64,000 bases of DNA from UBA4416 sp040387475. Lineage in GTDB: Bacteria; Bacteroidota; Bacteroidia; B-17B0; Aurantibacillaceae. The number at the start of each line of letters is the position of its first letter. Position 1 is the first letter of the stretch. The notes beneath the pieces are model-generated. The model made no database searches and was not told the DNA's origin. It saw nothing but the letters and a program-made list of their open reading frames with translations. The stretch lies in the NCBI GenBank assembly GCA_040387475.1, contig JAZKDT010000024.1, positions 62,001-126,000 of the forward strand. The letters run 5' to 3'. This document shows, in pieces, positions 1-8,161 of this stretch. The translations under genes and the position numbers were made by a program.

Positions 1-1121
1 TGCTTTTTAATTTCCGGATCAGGATTTTCAGAAAAGAAAATCTCATGAAGATCACCCTCATACCATCCTGATACATAAGATCTGAATGTATTGATGCCCT
101 GCATCATATAATCCGTGTACTGTGTTTGCCAATCTACTTTATTGCCTTTAAAGGTTTCTATAATTAATTTAGCAGCTTTATTTCCCGATTCCATCGCAAA
201 TGTAACTCCTGAAGAAAACACAGGATCTAAAAATTCCGTAGCGTTTCCACATAACACAAATCCATCGCCATATAATTGTTTGGTAGAAATAGCATACCCT
301 TCAATTGTTCGTGGTTGAAACACCATTTCTGCATCACCAAAACGTTCTTTTGTATGAACATCGGCGTTGATAATTCCCTTCATGCGCTCTGTAGGATCTT
401 CAGGAAAATCTTTAAAGAATTCCGGATCAGCAACAAAACCCACAGAGGTAATACCATTTGAAAAAGGAATGATCCAGATCCAGGTACGCGGCTGGTGGAC
501 TACAACCGTAATTCGGTTGCCATCAATTCCTTCAGGACGTTTGAGATCTTTAAAGTGTACGAAATGTGTTTTTCGAGGCTCAAAATTAGACGGTTTATCC
601 AAACCAAACATTCGTGGAATAACGCGTCCGTAACCACTCGCATCTACAATAAACTTAGCTTCTATTTGCCGTTCTTTACCATCCTTGTCAACAACGGTCG
701 TTATCGAATCGGTTCCGTTAAACTTAATGTCTTTTACTGCAGTTTCCTGATCCACTTTTACTCCCGCTTCTGCCGCTGTATCTGCAAGTATTTTATCAAA
801 TTGCGCGCGCGGAACCTGCCATGTCCAGTTCCACCCCTTGCTAAATTGATCCTTAAAATTAAAATCACAAACTTCATCACCTCTTACAAACTTAGCCCCA
901 AATTTTTCCTGGAAGCCTGCTTTTTTCACTGCCTCTAATAAGCCCGCTTCTTCCAAATGATCCATTACACGAGGCAATAAACTTTCACCAATAACGAAGC
1001 GGGGGAATTTTTCTTTTTCTACAATCTGTACATTGTACCCCGCTTTATTAATAATACTTGCAGCTATTGAGCCTGCGGGACCAGCACCAATAACAAGAAC
1101 ATCTACTTTTGTAGTTTGCAT
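1..1121 (-). CDS. FAD-dependent oxidoreductase, tryptophan-halogenase-like (partial, C-terminus off window)
   Basis: Read on the minus strand from an ATG at 1121; about 373 codons are visible and the C-terminus lies beyond position 1. The N-terminus has the FAD-binding motif IGAGPAGS at residues 11-18, followed by an FPRFVIGESLLPR segment typical of the geranylgeranyl-reductase/flavin-halogenase superfamily. A TWIWIIP segment resembles the halogenase GWxWxIP motif, with T in place of the first G. A later FLDPVFSSG segment fits the F-x2-P-x2-S-x-G pattern of flavin-dependent halogenases. Many Bacteroidota flavoproteins of this group sit in aryl-polyene/flexirubin clusters and are not proven halogenases; no such cluster is visible here. 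The family is secure. Halogenation is possible but unproven, and reductase or hydroxylase activity is equally likely. Confidence 0.85.
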   Translation of the reverse strand, partial: MQTTKVDVLVIGAGPAGSIAASIINKAGYNVQIVEKEKFPRFVIGESLLPRVMDHLEEAGLLEAVKKAGFQEKFGAKFVRGDEVCDFNFKDQFSKGWNWTWQVPRAQFDKILADTAAEAGVKVDQETAVKDIKFNGTDSITTVVDKDGKERQIEAKFIVDASGYGRVIPRMFGLDKPSNFEPRKTHFVHFKDLKRPEGIDGNRITVVVHQPRTWIWIIPFSNGITSVGFVADPEFFKDFPEDPTERMKGIINADVHTKERFGDAEMVFQPRTIEGYAISTKQLYGDGFVLCGNATEFLDPVFSSGVTFAMESGNKAAKLIIETFKGNKVDWQTQYTDYMMQGINTFRSYVSGWYEGDLHEIFFSENPDPEIKK

Positions 1122-1234
1122 GATTTTTAAAAATTTTAGTAAAGTTACACTGTTTTTAAGTGTAATACAACAGTGGCCTGTTTTTTTTTGTTTGCCCTAA
1201 AACCCTTTAAAATTAGGCTATAGCCCTGTTTTGT

Positions 1235-2341
1235 TTAACGATTTATTTGGTAAATTTTACCTGGAAGTGACTTAATAACATTAGAAAATTCTAACTGCAA
1301 TAAATGTCCGGACGTCTTACTGATAGGAAAATTAGTAGCGTAACAAATCTCATCTACATGTAATTGATTCTTATTATCGAACGCTTTAATGATAGATTGT
1401 TCTTCGTCAGACAAATTCAAAAGCAGTGGTATTTGAGACTTAGCTTTCTTTTTGTCTCCTTGATTCCAGTTCATGATATACATTAGATCGGCTGAACTTT
1501 CAATTAAATTCGCCCTGTTTGACTTAATTAATCCGTTACAGCCTTCACTTAAAATTTCTCCTGCCCTACCCGGGAAAGCAAAAATATCTTTGTTATAGGA
1601 ATTAGCGATAGTTGCTGTGATTAAACTGCCGCCGCCTCTTTTTGATTCTACAACTACCAAAGCATCACACATTCCAGCCACTATCCGGTTTCGTTTAGGG
1701 AAATTTTCTTTGTCAGGATTTGTTTCACTCATAAATTCTGTGAGCAACCCTCCCTGTGCAATCATCCTTTCTGCATAATTTGAATGCACAGAAGGATAAA
1801 TCCTGTCGAGCCCATGGGCTAAAACCCCTATCGTTGGCAACCCTACATCTAATGATGTTTTGTGCGCGGTAATATCAATCCCGTAAGCAAGCCCGCTCAC
1901 TACCAGGCAACCACTATCGGTTAATTCTGAAATAAATTTTTCGGTAGTTTGCTTACCATACATAGAAGGTGTACGCGTACCAACCACTGCAACTATCTTA
2001 TCTGTATTGAGATCAGCATTACCTTTATAATAAAGCATAACGGGGCTGTCATTACAATTCCTTAAACGCTGAGGGAAATTTTTGTCAGTAAAAAATAAAG
2101 CTTGAATTTTATTATCGTTGATAAATTCAACTTCCTGTTCGGCTCTTGCTAAAATTTTACTCTGATGAATGGCGTTTGCCGTAATAGACCCGATACCAGG
2201 AATTTTTTCAAGCTGTGTTTTACCTGTTTTAAAAACCTGTTCAGCACTACCACAATAAGCCAACAAATTTTTAGCTAACACATCGCCAACTCCGTCTAAC
2301 AACGTTAATCCTATTTGATATGTTAAATCGACAGAGCCCAT
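1235..2341 (-). CDS. dprA: DNA-processing protein DprA
   Basis: 368 residues, normal for the longer DprA form. DprA binds incoming single-stranded DNA in the cytoplasm and loads RecA during natural transformation. A helix-hairpin-helix-like segment (LEKIPGIGSITANAI, about residues 44-58) precedes the Rossmann core, which carries VVGTRTPSMYG (119-129), SGLAYGID (149-156), and the later PKRNRIVAG and GGGSLITA segments. The C-terminal 60 residues (SDEEQSIIKAF, HVDEICYAT) look like the DprA winged helix. It is transcribed divergently from the TonB receptor that starts at 2393, leaving about 50 bp for both promoters. The assignment is secure; whether this organism is naturally competent cannot be judged from here. 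Confidence 0.95.
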   Translation of the reverse strand: MGSVDLTYQIGLTLLDGVGDVLAKNLLAYCGSAEQVFKTGKTQLEKIPGIGSITANAIHQSKILARAEQEVEFINDNKIQALFFTDKNFPQRLRNCNDSPVMLYYKGNADLNTDKIVAVVGTRTPSMYGKQTTEKFISELTDSGCLVVSGLAYGIDITAHKTSLDVGLPTIGVLAHGLDRIYPSVHSNYAERMIAQGGLLTEFMSETNPDKENFPKRNRIVAGMCDALVVVESKRGGGSLITATIANSYNKDIFAFPGRAGEILSEGCNGLIKSNRANLIESSADLMYIMNWNQGDKKKAKSQIPLLLNLSDEEQSIIKAFDNKNQLHVDEICYATNFPISKTSGHLLQLEFSNVIKSLPGKIYQINR

Positions 2342-2392
2342 TTGTTTGATAAGTCTTAATTATTATATTGTGTTCGTAAAAGTAAACAGATA

Positions 2393-4792
2393 ATGATTAA
2401 AAATGTCAAATATATTTTAACAGGTACCTTTTTTTATACATGCCAGATTTATGCTCAAACGATGGGTGTAGTAAAAGGTATAGTAAAAGACAAGTCAAAT
2501 AATGAGACATTGCCTGGCGCTGTAGTAGTTTTAGACAAATCTAAAGGAGTAGCTGCAGATTTAGAAGGCGTTTTTTATATGACCACTACCGAAGGAGCGC
2601 ATACTTTGGAGTGTGACCTGGTTGGTTACCAAAAATATTCTCAAAACATCACCGTTAAAGGAAATGACACAACTATTGTTGACATTATTCTGGGAAATGG
2701 AAATCAGCTGTTGGACGAAGTTGTTATTTCGGCCGGCAGATTTGAGCAAAAATTATCGGATGTAACGGTGAGTATGGAAGTTATCAAACCAACGCTGATC
2801 GAAAATAAAGCAACTCAAAGTTTGGATATTATTATGAATCAGGTACCTGGCGTTGTTGTTTCCGACGGACAGGCCAGTATTCGTGGTGGAAGCGGATATA
2901 GCTACGGAGCAGGTACCCGTGTATTAATGTTGGTTGATGAAATGCCGATGATAAGTGCCGATGCTGCAGATATTAAATGGAACTATTTACCTCTCGAAAA
3001 TCTGGAACAGGTTGAAGTGATCAAAGGAGCTGCTTCGGCGTTATTTGGATCATCGGCTATGAACGGCGTAATTAATATGCGGACTGCTTATGCAAAAGAC
3101 AAACCACAAACAACGGTGTCTATTTTTGCGGCAACCTATGATGCTCCTAAAAATTTAAACTATAAGTGGTGGAAAGGGACAAGTCAAAATCAAACGGGTG
3201 TTAACTTTTCTCATTCCGAAAAAATCGGTCAGCTCGATTTGGTTTTGGGCGGGCATATGTTTAACGACGAGGGATACCGCTATCTGGAAACAGAAAAACG
3301 GGGACGTTTCAATATGAACCTTCGTTACAATTTTAAAAATATTCCCGGATTGTCTATCGGTATCAATACCAATATGATGGAAACTAGAGGAGGGCTGTTC
3401 TTTTTATGGCAAAACGCTGACTCCGTATACTTTCCTCAAGGTCTCAATATTCAGCGTTTTACAAATCACAGAGCAAACGTTGATCCCTATATCACCTATT
3501 TTACTAAAAAAGGAGGTAAGTACAGTTTACGTTCACGGTATTACTTAACTAACAACAACAACGATAAAAATCAGGGGTCAAGAGCAGAGTTGTACTACAA
3601 CGAGTTTCAATATCAAAAACGCTATAAAAATAATTTCACCATGACTTATGGTGCTGTGTATATGGAGCAACAGGTTATTGCTGATTCGTTATACGGAAGA
3701 CATACCGGAAAAAATTACGCCGGATACGCCCAGTTTGATTATAAGTATAGAAAACTAACGACTTCTATTGGATTAAGAGGCGAATACAACAGCATCGATA
3801 CGGCATACACGCGTGGACGTTTAACAAAAGACATCAATAACCTTCCCTTTCAGCCTGTATTTAGAGCGGGTGTAAATTATCACCTTTTTGAATATACGTT
3901 TCTTCGAGCATCATACGGACAAGGTTATCGTTTTCCCACAATCGCCGAAAAATACATCAGCACCAGTGTAAGTGCTTTACAGATATATCCAAATCAATCG
4001 CTACAACCCGAACGAGGATGGAGCGCTGAGATAGGTATTAAACAAGGATTTAAGTTATTTAATTTTAAAGGGTTTTTAGATATTGCCGGATTTTGGACTG
4101 AGTATAGTGATATGGTTGAATTTGCCTTTGATATTTATGGCGAAAAAACCGGTCAATTTTATTTGGACATCAATAGCGCTGGTTTTAAATCACAAAATGT
4201 TGGGGCCGCTCAAATCAATGGCATAGATGCTTCCATCACCGGAACCGGTAAAATGGGGCCAGTGAATGTATCCACACTGATGGGTTTTACATACACCAAC
4301 CCTCTTTATCTTGGCTATGATCCAAAAAAGGACACTCTGGGAATTGAAGGGCTAAAAGTATTGAAATACAGGAATCAACAATTATTTAAAGCAGACATTC
4401 AGCTTGATTATAAAAAATTATCTATCGGTTGGAGCGCGAGATACTATAGTTTTATGGAAAATGTTGACCGCCGTTTTGAACAAAGTATTTTACACGAATA
4501 TAATGATCCGGCAAATGGAGTTAACTGGGACAGCATCCCATCAACCTATATCATACAGGGTTTAAAAGAATATCGGCAGGAGCACCGCTATAATTCACTG
4601 GTAATAGGCGATAAAACAATACTTCGCTGGGCAGGTGATTGGGTACATGATTCCCGTATCTCTTACCAGGTATCAAAAGCACTAAAAGCGTCCTTCATAG
4701 TAAACAATGTATTTAATGCTGAATATAGCCTCAGACCAGGAGATGTTCGTCCGCCCCGAATGTTTTTGTTTCAGCTGATGGTTAGAATTTAG
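2393..4792 (+). CDS. TonB-dependent outer-membrane receptor
   Basis: 799 residues with a signal peptide ending near YAQ (residue 22). A CarboxypepD_reg-like beta-sandwich follows (GVVKGIVKDK to about residue 105), then a plug domain (about 120-240) with VPGVVVSDGQASIRGG and the LEQVEVIKGAASALFGSSAMNGVIN segment. The rest is a 22-strand-type barrel ending in an aromatic/hydrophobic strand (MFLFQLMVRI). Such receptors import siderophores, cobalamin or other bulky ligands with energy from TonB-ExbBD. There is no SusD partner next door, so a polysaccharide role is unlikely. The neighbours dprA and a BI-1 protein give no substrate clue. Substrate is unknown; the family call is firm. Confidence 0.95.
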   Translation: MIKNVKYILTGTFFYTCQIYAQTMGVVKGIVKDKSNNETLPGAVVVLDKSKGVAADLEGVFYMTTTEGAHTLECDLVGYQKYSQNITVKGNDTTIVDIILGNGNQLLDEVVISAGRFEQKLSDVTVSMEVIKPTLIENKATQSLDIIMNQVPGVVVSDGQASIRGGSGYSYGAGTRVLMLVDEMPMISADAADIKWNYLPLENLEQVEVIKGAASALFGSSAMNGVINMRTAYAKDKPQTTVSIFAATYDAPKNLNYKWWKGTSQNQTGVNFSHSEKIGQLDLVLGGHMFNDEGYRYLETEKRGRFNMNLRYNFKNIPGLSIGINTNMMETRGGLFFLWQNADSVYFPQGLNIQRFTNHRANVDPYITYFTKKGGKYSLRSRYYLTNNNNDKNQGSRAELYYNEFQYQKRYKNNFTMTYGAVYMEQQVIADSLYGRHTGKNYAGYAQFDYKYRKLTTSIGLRGEYNSIDTAYTRGRLTKDINNLPFQPVFRAGVNYHLFEYTFLRASYGQGYRFPTIAEKYISTSVSALQIYPNQSLQPERGWSAEIGIKQGFKLFNFKGFLDIAGFWTEYSDMVEFAFDIYGEKTGQFYLDINSAGFKSQNVGAAQINGIDASITGTGKMGPVNVSTLMGFTYTNPLYLGYDPKKDTLGIEGLKVLKYRNQQLFKADIQLDYKKLSIGWSARYYSFMENVDRRFEQSILHEYNDPANGVNWDSIPSTYIIQGLKEYRQEHRYNSLVIGDKTILRWAGDWVHDSRISYQVSKALKASFIVNNVFNAEYSLRPGDVRPPRMFLFQLMVRI

Positions 4793-4864
4793 AAATAGAA
4801 TTTAGCATATTTTAGAAATAGCTTGCACGGCAATAGCGTATCTTTACACTCAAAAATAAATAAA

Positions 4865-5599
4865 ATGGATAACAATTTCAGAAAAACAAATTTAAATAAT
4901 ATTGAGAGTGCAACAATTGTAGACCAAAAGAACCTGCTGGCATTGGTTTTTGGTTGGTTATTTATTGGAATGATCCTCACGACTATTTCCTCTATGGTTT
5001 TTGCTTTTATTCCGTCCCTGTATGAATTAACCGTGAGCGTAACGCCTTTAGGTCATGTAAAAAGAACTATGTTCGGGCATATAATCGCTTTCTCTCCTTT
5101 AATCATGTTAATTGGGCTTGGTGCCGGCTACCGCAAATTATCATTTACAGCACTGGCTACTTTCTTCATCGCGTTCTCTCTTATCTTCGGAGTAAGCATC
5201 AGTTTTATTTTCAAAGCTTATGATATTGGATCTATCGTTAATGTATTTTTATCTACCACTGCATTGTTCGGAGTAATGGCAGGTGTTGGCTATTTTACCA
5301 ACACAGATCTTACTAAATTGGGAAACATTTTAAAAATTGGTTTAGTTGGTATCTTTATCGCGTCGTTGATCAACTATTTTGTAGGAAACAGCTCTATGGG
5401 TTATATCATCAGCGTATTAGCTGTTGTTATTTTCACCGGGTTAACAGCTTATGATATGCAAAAAATTAAAGACACGTTAAGTCAAAATGATGGATCAGAA
5501 TCATTTAAAAAACTTGCATTAATGGGCGCCTTAAACCTGTATTTGGATTTCATCAACTTATTTATGGCCTTATTGAATATTTTTGGCCGAAGAAATTAA
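4865..5599 (+). CDS. Bax inhibitor-1 (BI-1/YccA) family membrane protein
   Basis: About 244 residues from the ATG at 4865. An upstream in-frame TTG at 4823 would add 14 residues without family resemblance, so the ATG is preferred. Roughly seven membrane segments are visible, beginning with LLALVFGWLFIGMILTTISS. The near-C-terminal GLTAYDMQKIKD segment carries the conserved Tyr-Asp of the BI-1 family, whose acidic pair acts as the pH/Ca2+ sensor in the studied bacterial homologue. BI-1 proteins form proton-sensitive calcium leaks; their bacterial role is poorly defined, and YccA modulates FtsH. The gene stands alone and is followed by a strong terminator at 5618-5655. Confidence 0.93.
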   Translation: MDNNFRKTNLNNIESATIVDQKNLLALVFGWLFIGMILTTISSMVFAFIPSLYELTVSVTPLGHVKRTMFGHIIAFSPLIMLIGLGAGYRKLSFTALATFFIAFSLIFGVSISFIFKAYDIGSIVNVFLSTTALFGVMAGVGYFTNTDLTKLGNILKIGLVGIFIASLINYFVGNSSMGYIISVLAVVIFTGLTAYDMQKIKDTLSQNDGSESFKKLALMGALNLYLDFINLFMALLNIFGRRN

Positions 5600-5617
5600 T
5601 TAAACTCACTCCTTATT

Positions 5618-5655
5618 TAAAAAGGCTTCGCTATTACAGTGAAGCCTTTTTTTTA
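5618..5655 (+). terminator. Rho-independent terminator after BI-1 gene
   Basis: A perfect stem (AAAAGGCTTC pairing with GAAGCCTTTT) with an 11-nt loop is followed by a T run. It lies 18 bp after the BI-1 stop codon and separates that gene from the DUF4856/imelysin locus. Confidence 0.9.
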
Positions 5656-5678
5656 TGAAAATACCCTTTTTTAGGTAT

Positions 5679-5708
5679 TTGGTGTTGCTTAAGTTAATTA
5701 TACTTTTG
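5679..5708 (+). promoter_or_regulatory. Bacteroidota sigma-A promoter (TTG-N19-TACTTTTG)
   Basis: TTG at 5679-5681, a 19-nt spacer, and TACTTTTG at 5701-5708 match the Bacteroidota consensus TTG-N19-TAnnTTTG exactly. It lies 35 bp upstream of the DUF4856 lipoprotein start and probably drives the iron-uptake-like locus. Confidence 0.75.
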
Positions 5709-5743
5709 ACCGCAATTTATAATCAATCTAAATAAACAACTAT

Positions 5744-6916
5744 ATGAAACTAACTTACAGATCATCATTGTTATTGGCTCTACCTGTATCAATGTTAGTG
5801 TTAACAACTGCATGTAAAAAGAAAGACAATGCTGAACCTGAGCCGGTAGTAGAAACTCCTGCGCCTACTGGCCCATCATATAATATTCCTACTTCTTATA
5901 ATTTTACGGGTGTTGATTTTACAACGTCAACACAACGTATTGCTATGTTAGGCGAAATGACGGCCTATATCAGAATAGCTCATACTACCACTCAAACAAC
6001 ACAACCGACATTGGACGGACAAAAATTGAAAGATATGTATGCAAATGCTGCCTCTCAGTTTACAACAACCGGCTTAAGTGCAAGTGGCATTAACTTAAAA
6101 GCTAAAACCAGTAACCTGTTTAACTTACAAACCGATTTCGACTCTTATCTGGTAGACGCAGAAACGGCAAGTATTTTTTCAGCGTTAAATCCAACCGTAA
6201 CAACTGCTGCTAGCGGAGTAGCTGGAAAAGTGGTTGTTGGTACAAGAGCGTATTTAATCAACGCTAATGGCTATGAATATAAAGAAGTGGTTGAAAAAGG
6301 AATTATGGGAGCTGTTTTCTATTCGGAAGGAACAACTATTTTAACTAACATTTCAAGCTACGACAACACGATCCTGGTTGGCGGAATAACTGCTCAGGAA
6401 AAAGCATGGGACGAAGCCTTTGGATACTTTGGCGTGCCAACTACTTTCCCTACATATACAGTTGGTGTTAAAAACTGGGGAAGCTACTGTAACGCTGTAA
6501 GTAATGCATTGGATGCACCAAGCGTGAACAGCTCTACTTCTTTAAATGTAACAATTATGAATGCGTGGTTAGCAGGTCGTGCTGCTATCAGTAACAAAGA
6601 CGATGCTAGACGTGATGCTGCTAAAACGGCTGTAATTAACGCCTGGGAAAAAGTGGGTGCCGGACGTTTTATTAGCTATATGAAATTAGCTAAAACGAAC
6701 ATTGCTGATGCTGCTCAATTTGCTCACTTAGTATCAGAAGGTATCGGCTTTATCAAAGCATTTAAATACAATCCTTCTAAAACGCTTACAAATGCTGAGA
6801 TCGCAACGCTTGAAGGCTACTTAGGAACTGATACCTATAATGTAACTACAGCAAATCTTGATTTAGCTATTGATATGTTAGCTGCTAAATTCAGTTTAGA
6901 TAAAAACAAATTATAA
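5744..6916 (+). CDS. DUF4856 domain lipoprotein, imelysin-associated
   Basis: 390 residues. The N-terminus is a lipoprotein signal (hydrophobic run then LTTACKKKDN, Cys about residue 24), so the protein is expected to be membrane anchored. A Pro/Glu-rich linker follows, then a largely helical body with repeated Ala-rich segments (GEMTAYIRIAH, GVAGKVVVGTRAYLI, AAKTAVINAWEKVGAGRF). I recognise it as the DUF4856 type of Bacteroidota, commonly encoded beside imelysin-family proteins, as it is here. Its biochemical role is unknown; iron or haem handling is inferred from context. A clear promoter precedes it, and a hairpin terminator separates it from the imelysin gene, so it is probably the most abundant product of the locus. 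Confidence 0.8.
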   Translation: MKLTYRSSLLLALPVSMLVLTTACKKKDNAEPEPVVETPAPTGPSYNIPTSYNFTGVDFTTSTQRIAMLGEMTAYIRIAHTTTQTTQPTLDGQKLKDMYANAASQFTTTGLSASGINLKAKTSNLFNLQTDFDSYLVDAETASIFSALNPTVTTAASGVAGKVVVGTRAYLINANGYEYKEVVEKGIMGAVFYSEGTTILTNISSYDNTILVGGITAQEKAWDEAFGYFGVPTTFPTYTVGVKNWGSYCNAVSNALDAPSVNSSTSLNVTIMNAWLAGRAAISNKDDARRDAAKTAVINAWEKVGAGRFISYMKLAKTNIADAAQFAHLVSEGIGFIKAFKYNPSKTLTNAEIATLEGYLGTDTYNVTTANLDLAIDMLAAKFSLDKNKL

Positions 6917-6932
6917 TTACAATGCCAGTCCA

Positions 6933-6965
6933 AAAAAGCACTCGTCGGTTGGCGGGTGCTTTTTC
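6933..6965 (+). terminator. Hairpin terminator/attenuator between DUF4856 and imelysin genes
   Basis: AAAAAGCACTCG pairs with CGGGTGCTTTTT (one G-T pair) around an 8-nt loop and is followed by T-rich sequence. It lies 17 bp after the DUF4856 stop. Because downstream genes are co-directional, it may act as a partial terminator setting lipoprotein-to-transporter stoichiometry. Confidence 0.8.
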
Positions 6966-7048
6966 ATTTAAAAACCAGCTAATACCGCTTTTAAGGTATG
7001 TATTTGCTCAATAAAAACAAGGATATTTATAGCTCTCTATTTTAAAAT

Positions 7049-8161
7049 ATGAAAAAAATCACATTCATTTTTTTACTGTTTTCAGTCACGTTTTCTGTGA
7101 TCGAATGCAAGAAAAAAAATCAGCTGGAAGAAGAACAGGAAGAAGAAACCTCATTTGATAAATCAGGTATGTTGAGCAATTACTCTTCAAACGTTGTTAT
7201 CCCTAATATACTGGTTGCTAAAAATTCAATTGATTCATTTGCTGTTGCTTACACGAGTTTTACAGCCAACAAAAACACCCAGACACTAATTGTGGCCCGC
7301 CAAAAATTTATCCAGGCTTATAAAGATTATCAGAAAATGGAATTGTTTGGCTTTGGTCCGGCAGAAAACGAGATCGTGTATGCTAACTTCAATACTTTTC
7401 CAACGGATACGCCACAAATATTATCGAACATCAGCGGCGGTTCATACAACCTCGCAGCGGTTATTAATCTGGATGCGAAAGGGCTTCCGGCTGTCGATTA
7501 TTTATTGAACAGCACAGGCTATTCAGATGCGCAGTTAGTTAGTCTTTTTGCCAGTTCTCCAAACAGGGTTACATATGTCAGCAATTGTATTGTAGATATG
7601 CAAACACGAGCCAACACTATTTTAAACGGGTGGAACGGATACCAGTCAACCTTCATAAATTCTACAGGCTCAGAAATAGGCAGCTCCCTTGGTATTTTAG
7701 TTAATAACCTTAATTTTCAGATTGACCTGATGAAAAATGCCAAGGTTGGAATTCCTTTGGGAAAAAAATCATTAGGAACAAAATTACCTGAGAAATGCGA
7801 AGCTTTTTATACAAACTCTATGTCTGTGAGTTTAACTAAAGCTTGTCTTGATAATATTGAAAATGTTTACCTGGGCCGTTCACTGAACGGAACCGACGGT
7901 TTGGGGCTGGACGACTACCTAAGCGCGTTAGGCGCACAACATACTTCTGGCTCGCTTAATGATGCCATTAAAAATCAGTTTGCAATTGCAAAGTCTAAAC
8001 TGTCCCTCGTTAACGAACCCTTATCCAATGCGGTTATTAACGACGAAGCAACGGTAGATGCTGCTTATATTGAAATGGTAAAGTTATTAGTACTCTTAAA
8101 AACAGATATGCCGTCAGCAATGGGCATAGTTATTACCTATCAGGACGGTGACGGCGATTAA
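7049..8161 (+). CDS. Imelysin family protein (peptidase M75-like lipoprotein)
   Basis: 370 residues with a short signal ending in VIECKKKNQ (lipobox-like Cys at about residue 20). An Asp/Glu-rich linker is followed by two related helical halves. The conserved imelysin segment GLPAVDYLLNSTG (family form GLPALEYLLF) is present. The region corresponding to GxHxxE reads FGFGPAENE, so the motif His is absent. Imelysin proteins include IrpA and EfeO-type iron-binding periplasmic proteins; proteolysis is not supported for most of them. Its stop overlaps the HTTM gene start by 14 bp, which implies translational coupling. Role inferred: iron binding or delivery at the cell surface together with the downstream TonB receptor. 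Confidence 0.87.
   Translation: MKKITFIFLLFSVTFSVIECKKKNQLEEEQEEETSFDKSGMLSNYSSNVVIPNILVAKNSIDSFAVAYTSFTANKNTQTLIVARQKFIQAYKDYQKMELFGFGPAENEIVYANFNTFPTDTPQILSNISGGSYNLAAVINLDAKGLPAVDYLLNSTGYSDAQLVSLFASSPNRVTYVSNCIVDMQTRANTILNGWNGYQSTFINSTGSEIGSSLGILVNNLNFQIDLMKNAKVGIPLGKKSLGTKLPEKCEAFYTNSMSVSLTKACLDNIENVYLGRSLNGTDGLGLDDYLSALGAQHTSGSLNDAIKNQFAIAKSKLSLVNEPLSNAVINDEATVDAAYIEMVKLLVLLKTDMPSAMGIVITYQDGDGD

Noticed and set aside
495..938. A 147-codon open reading frame on the plus strand
   Set aside because: It is antisense to the flavoprotein, which shows clear family motifs on the minus strand, and has no recognisable features of its own.
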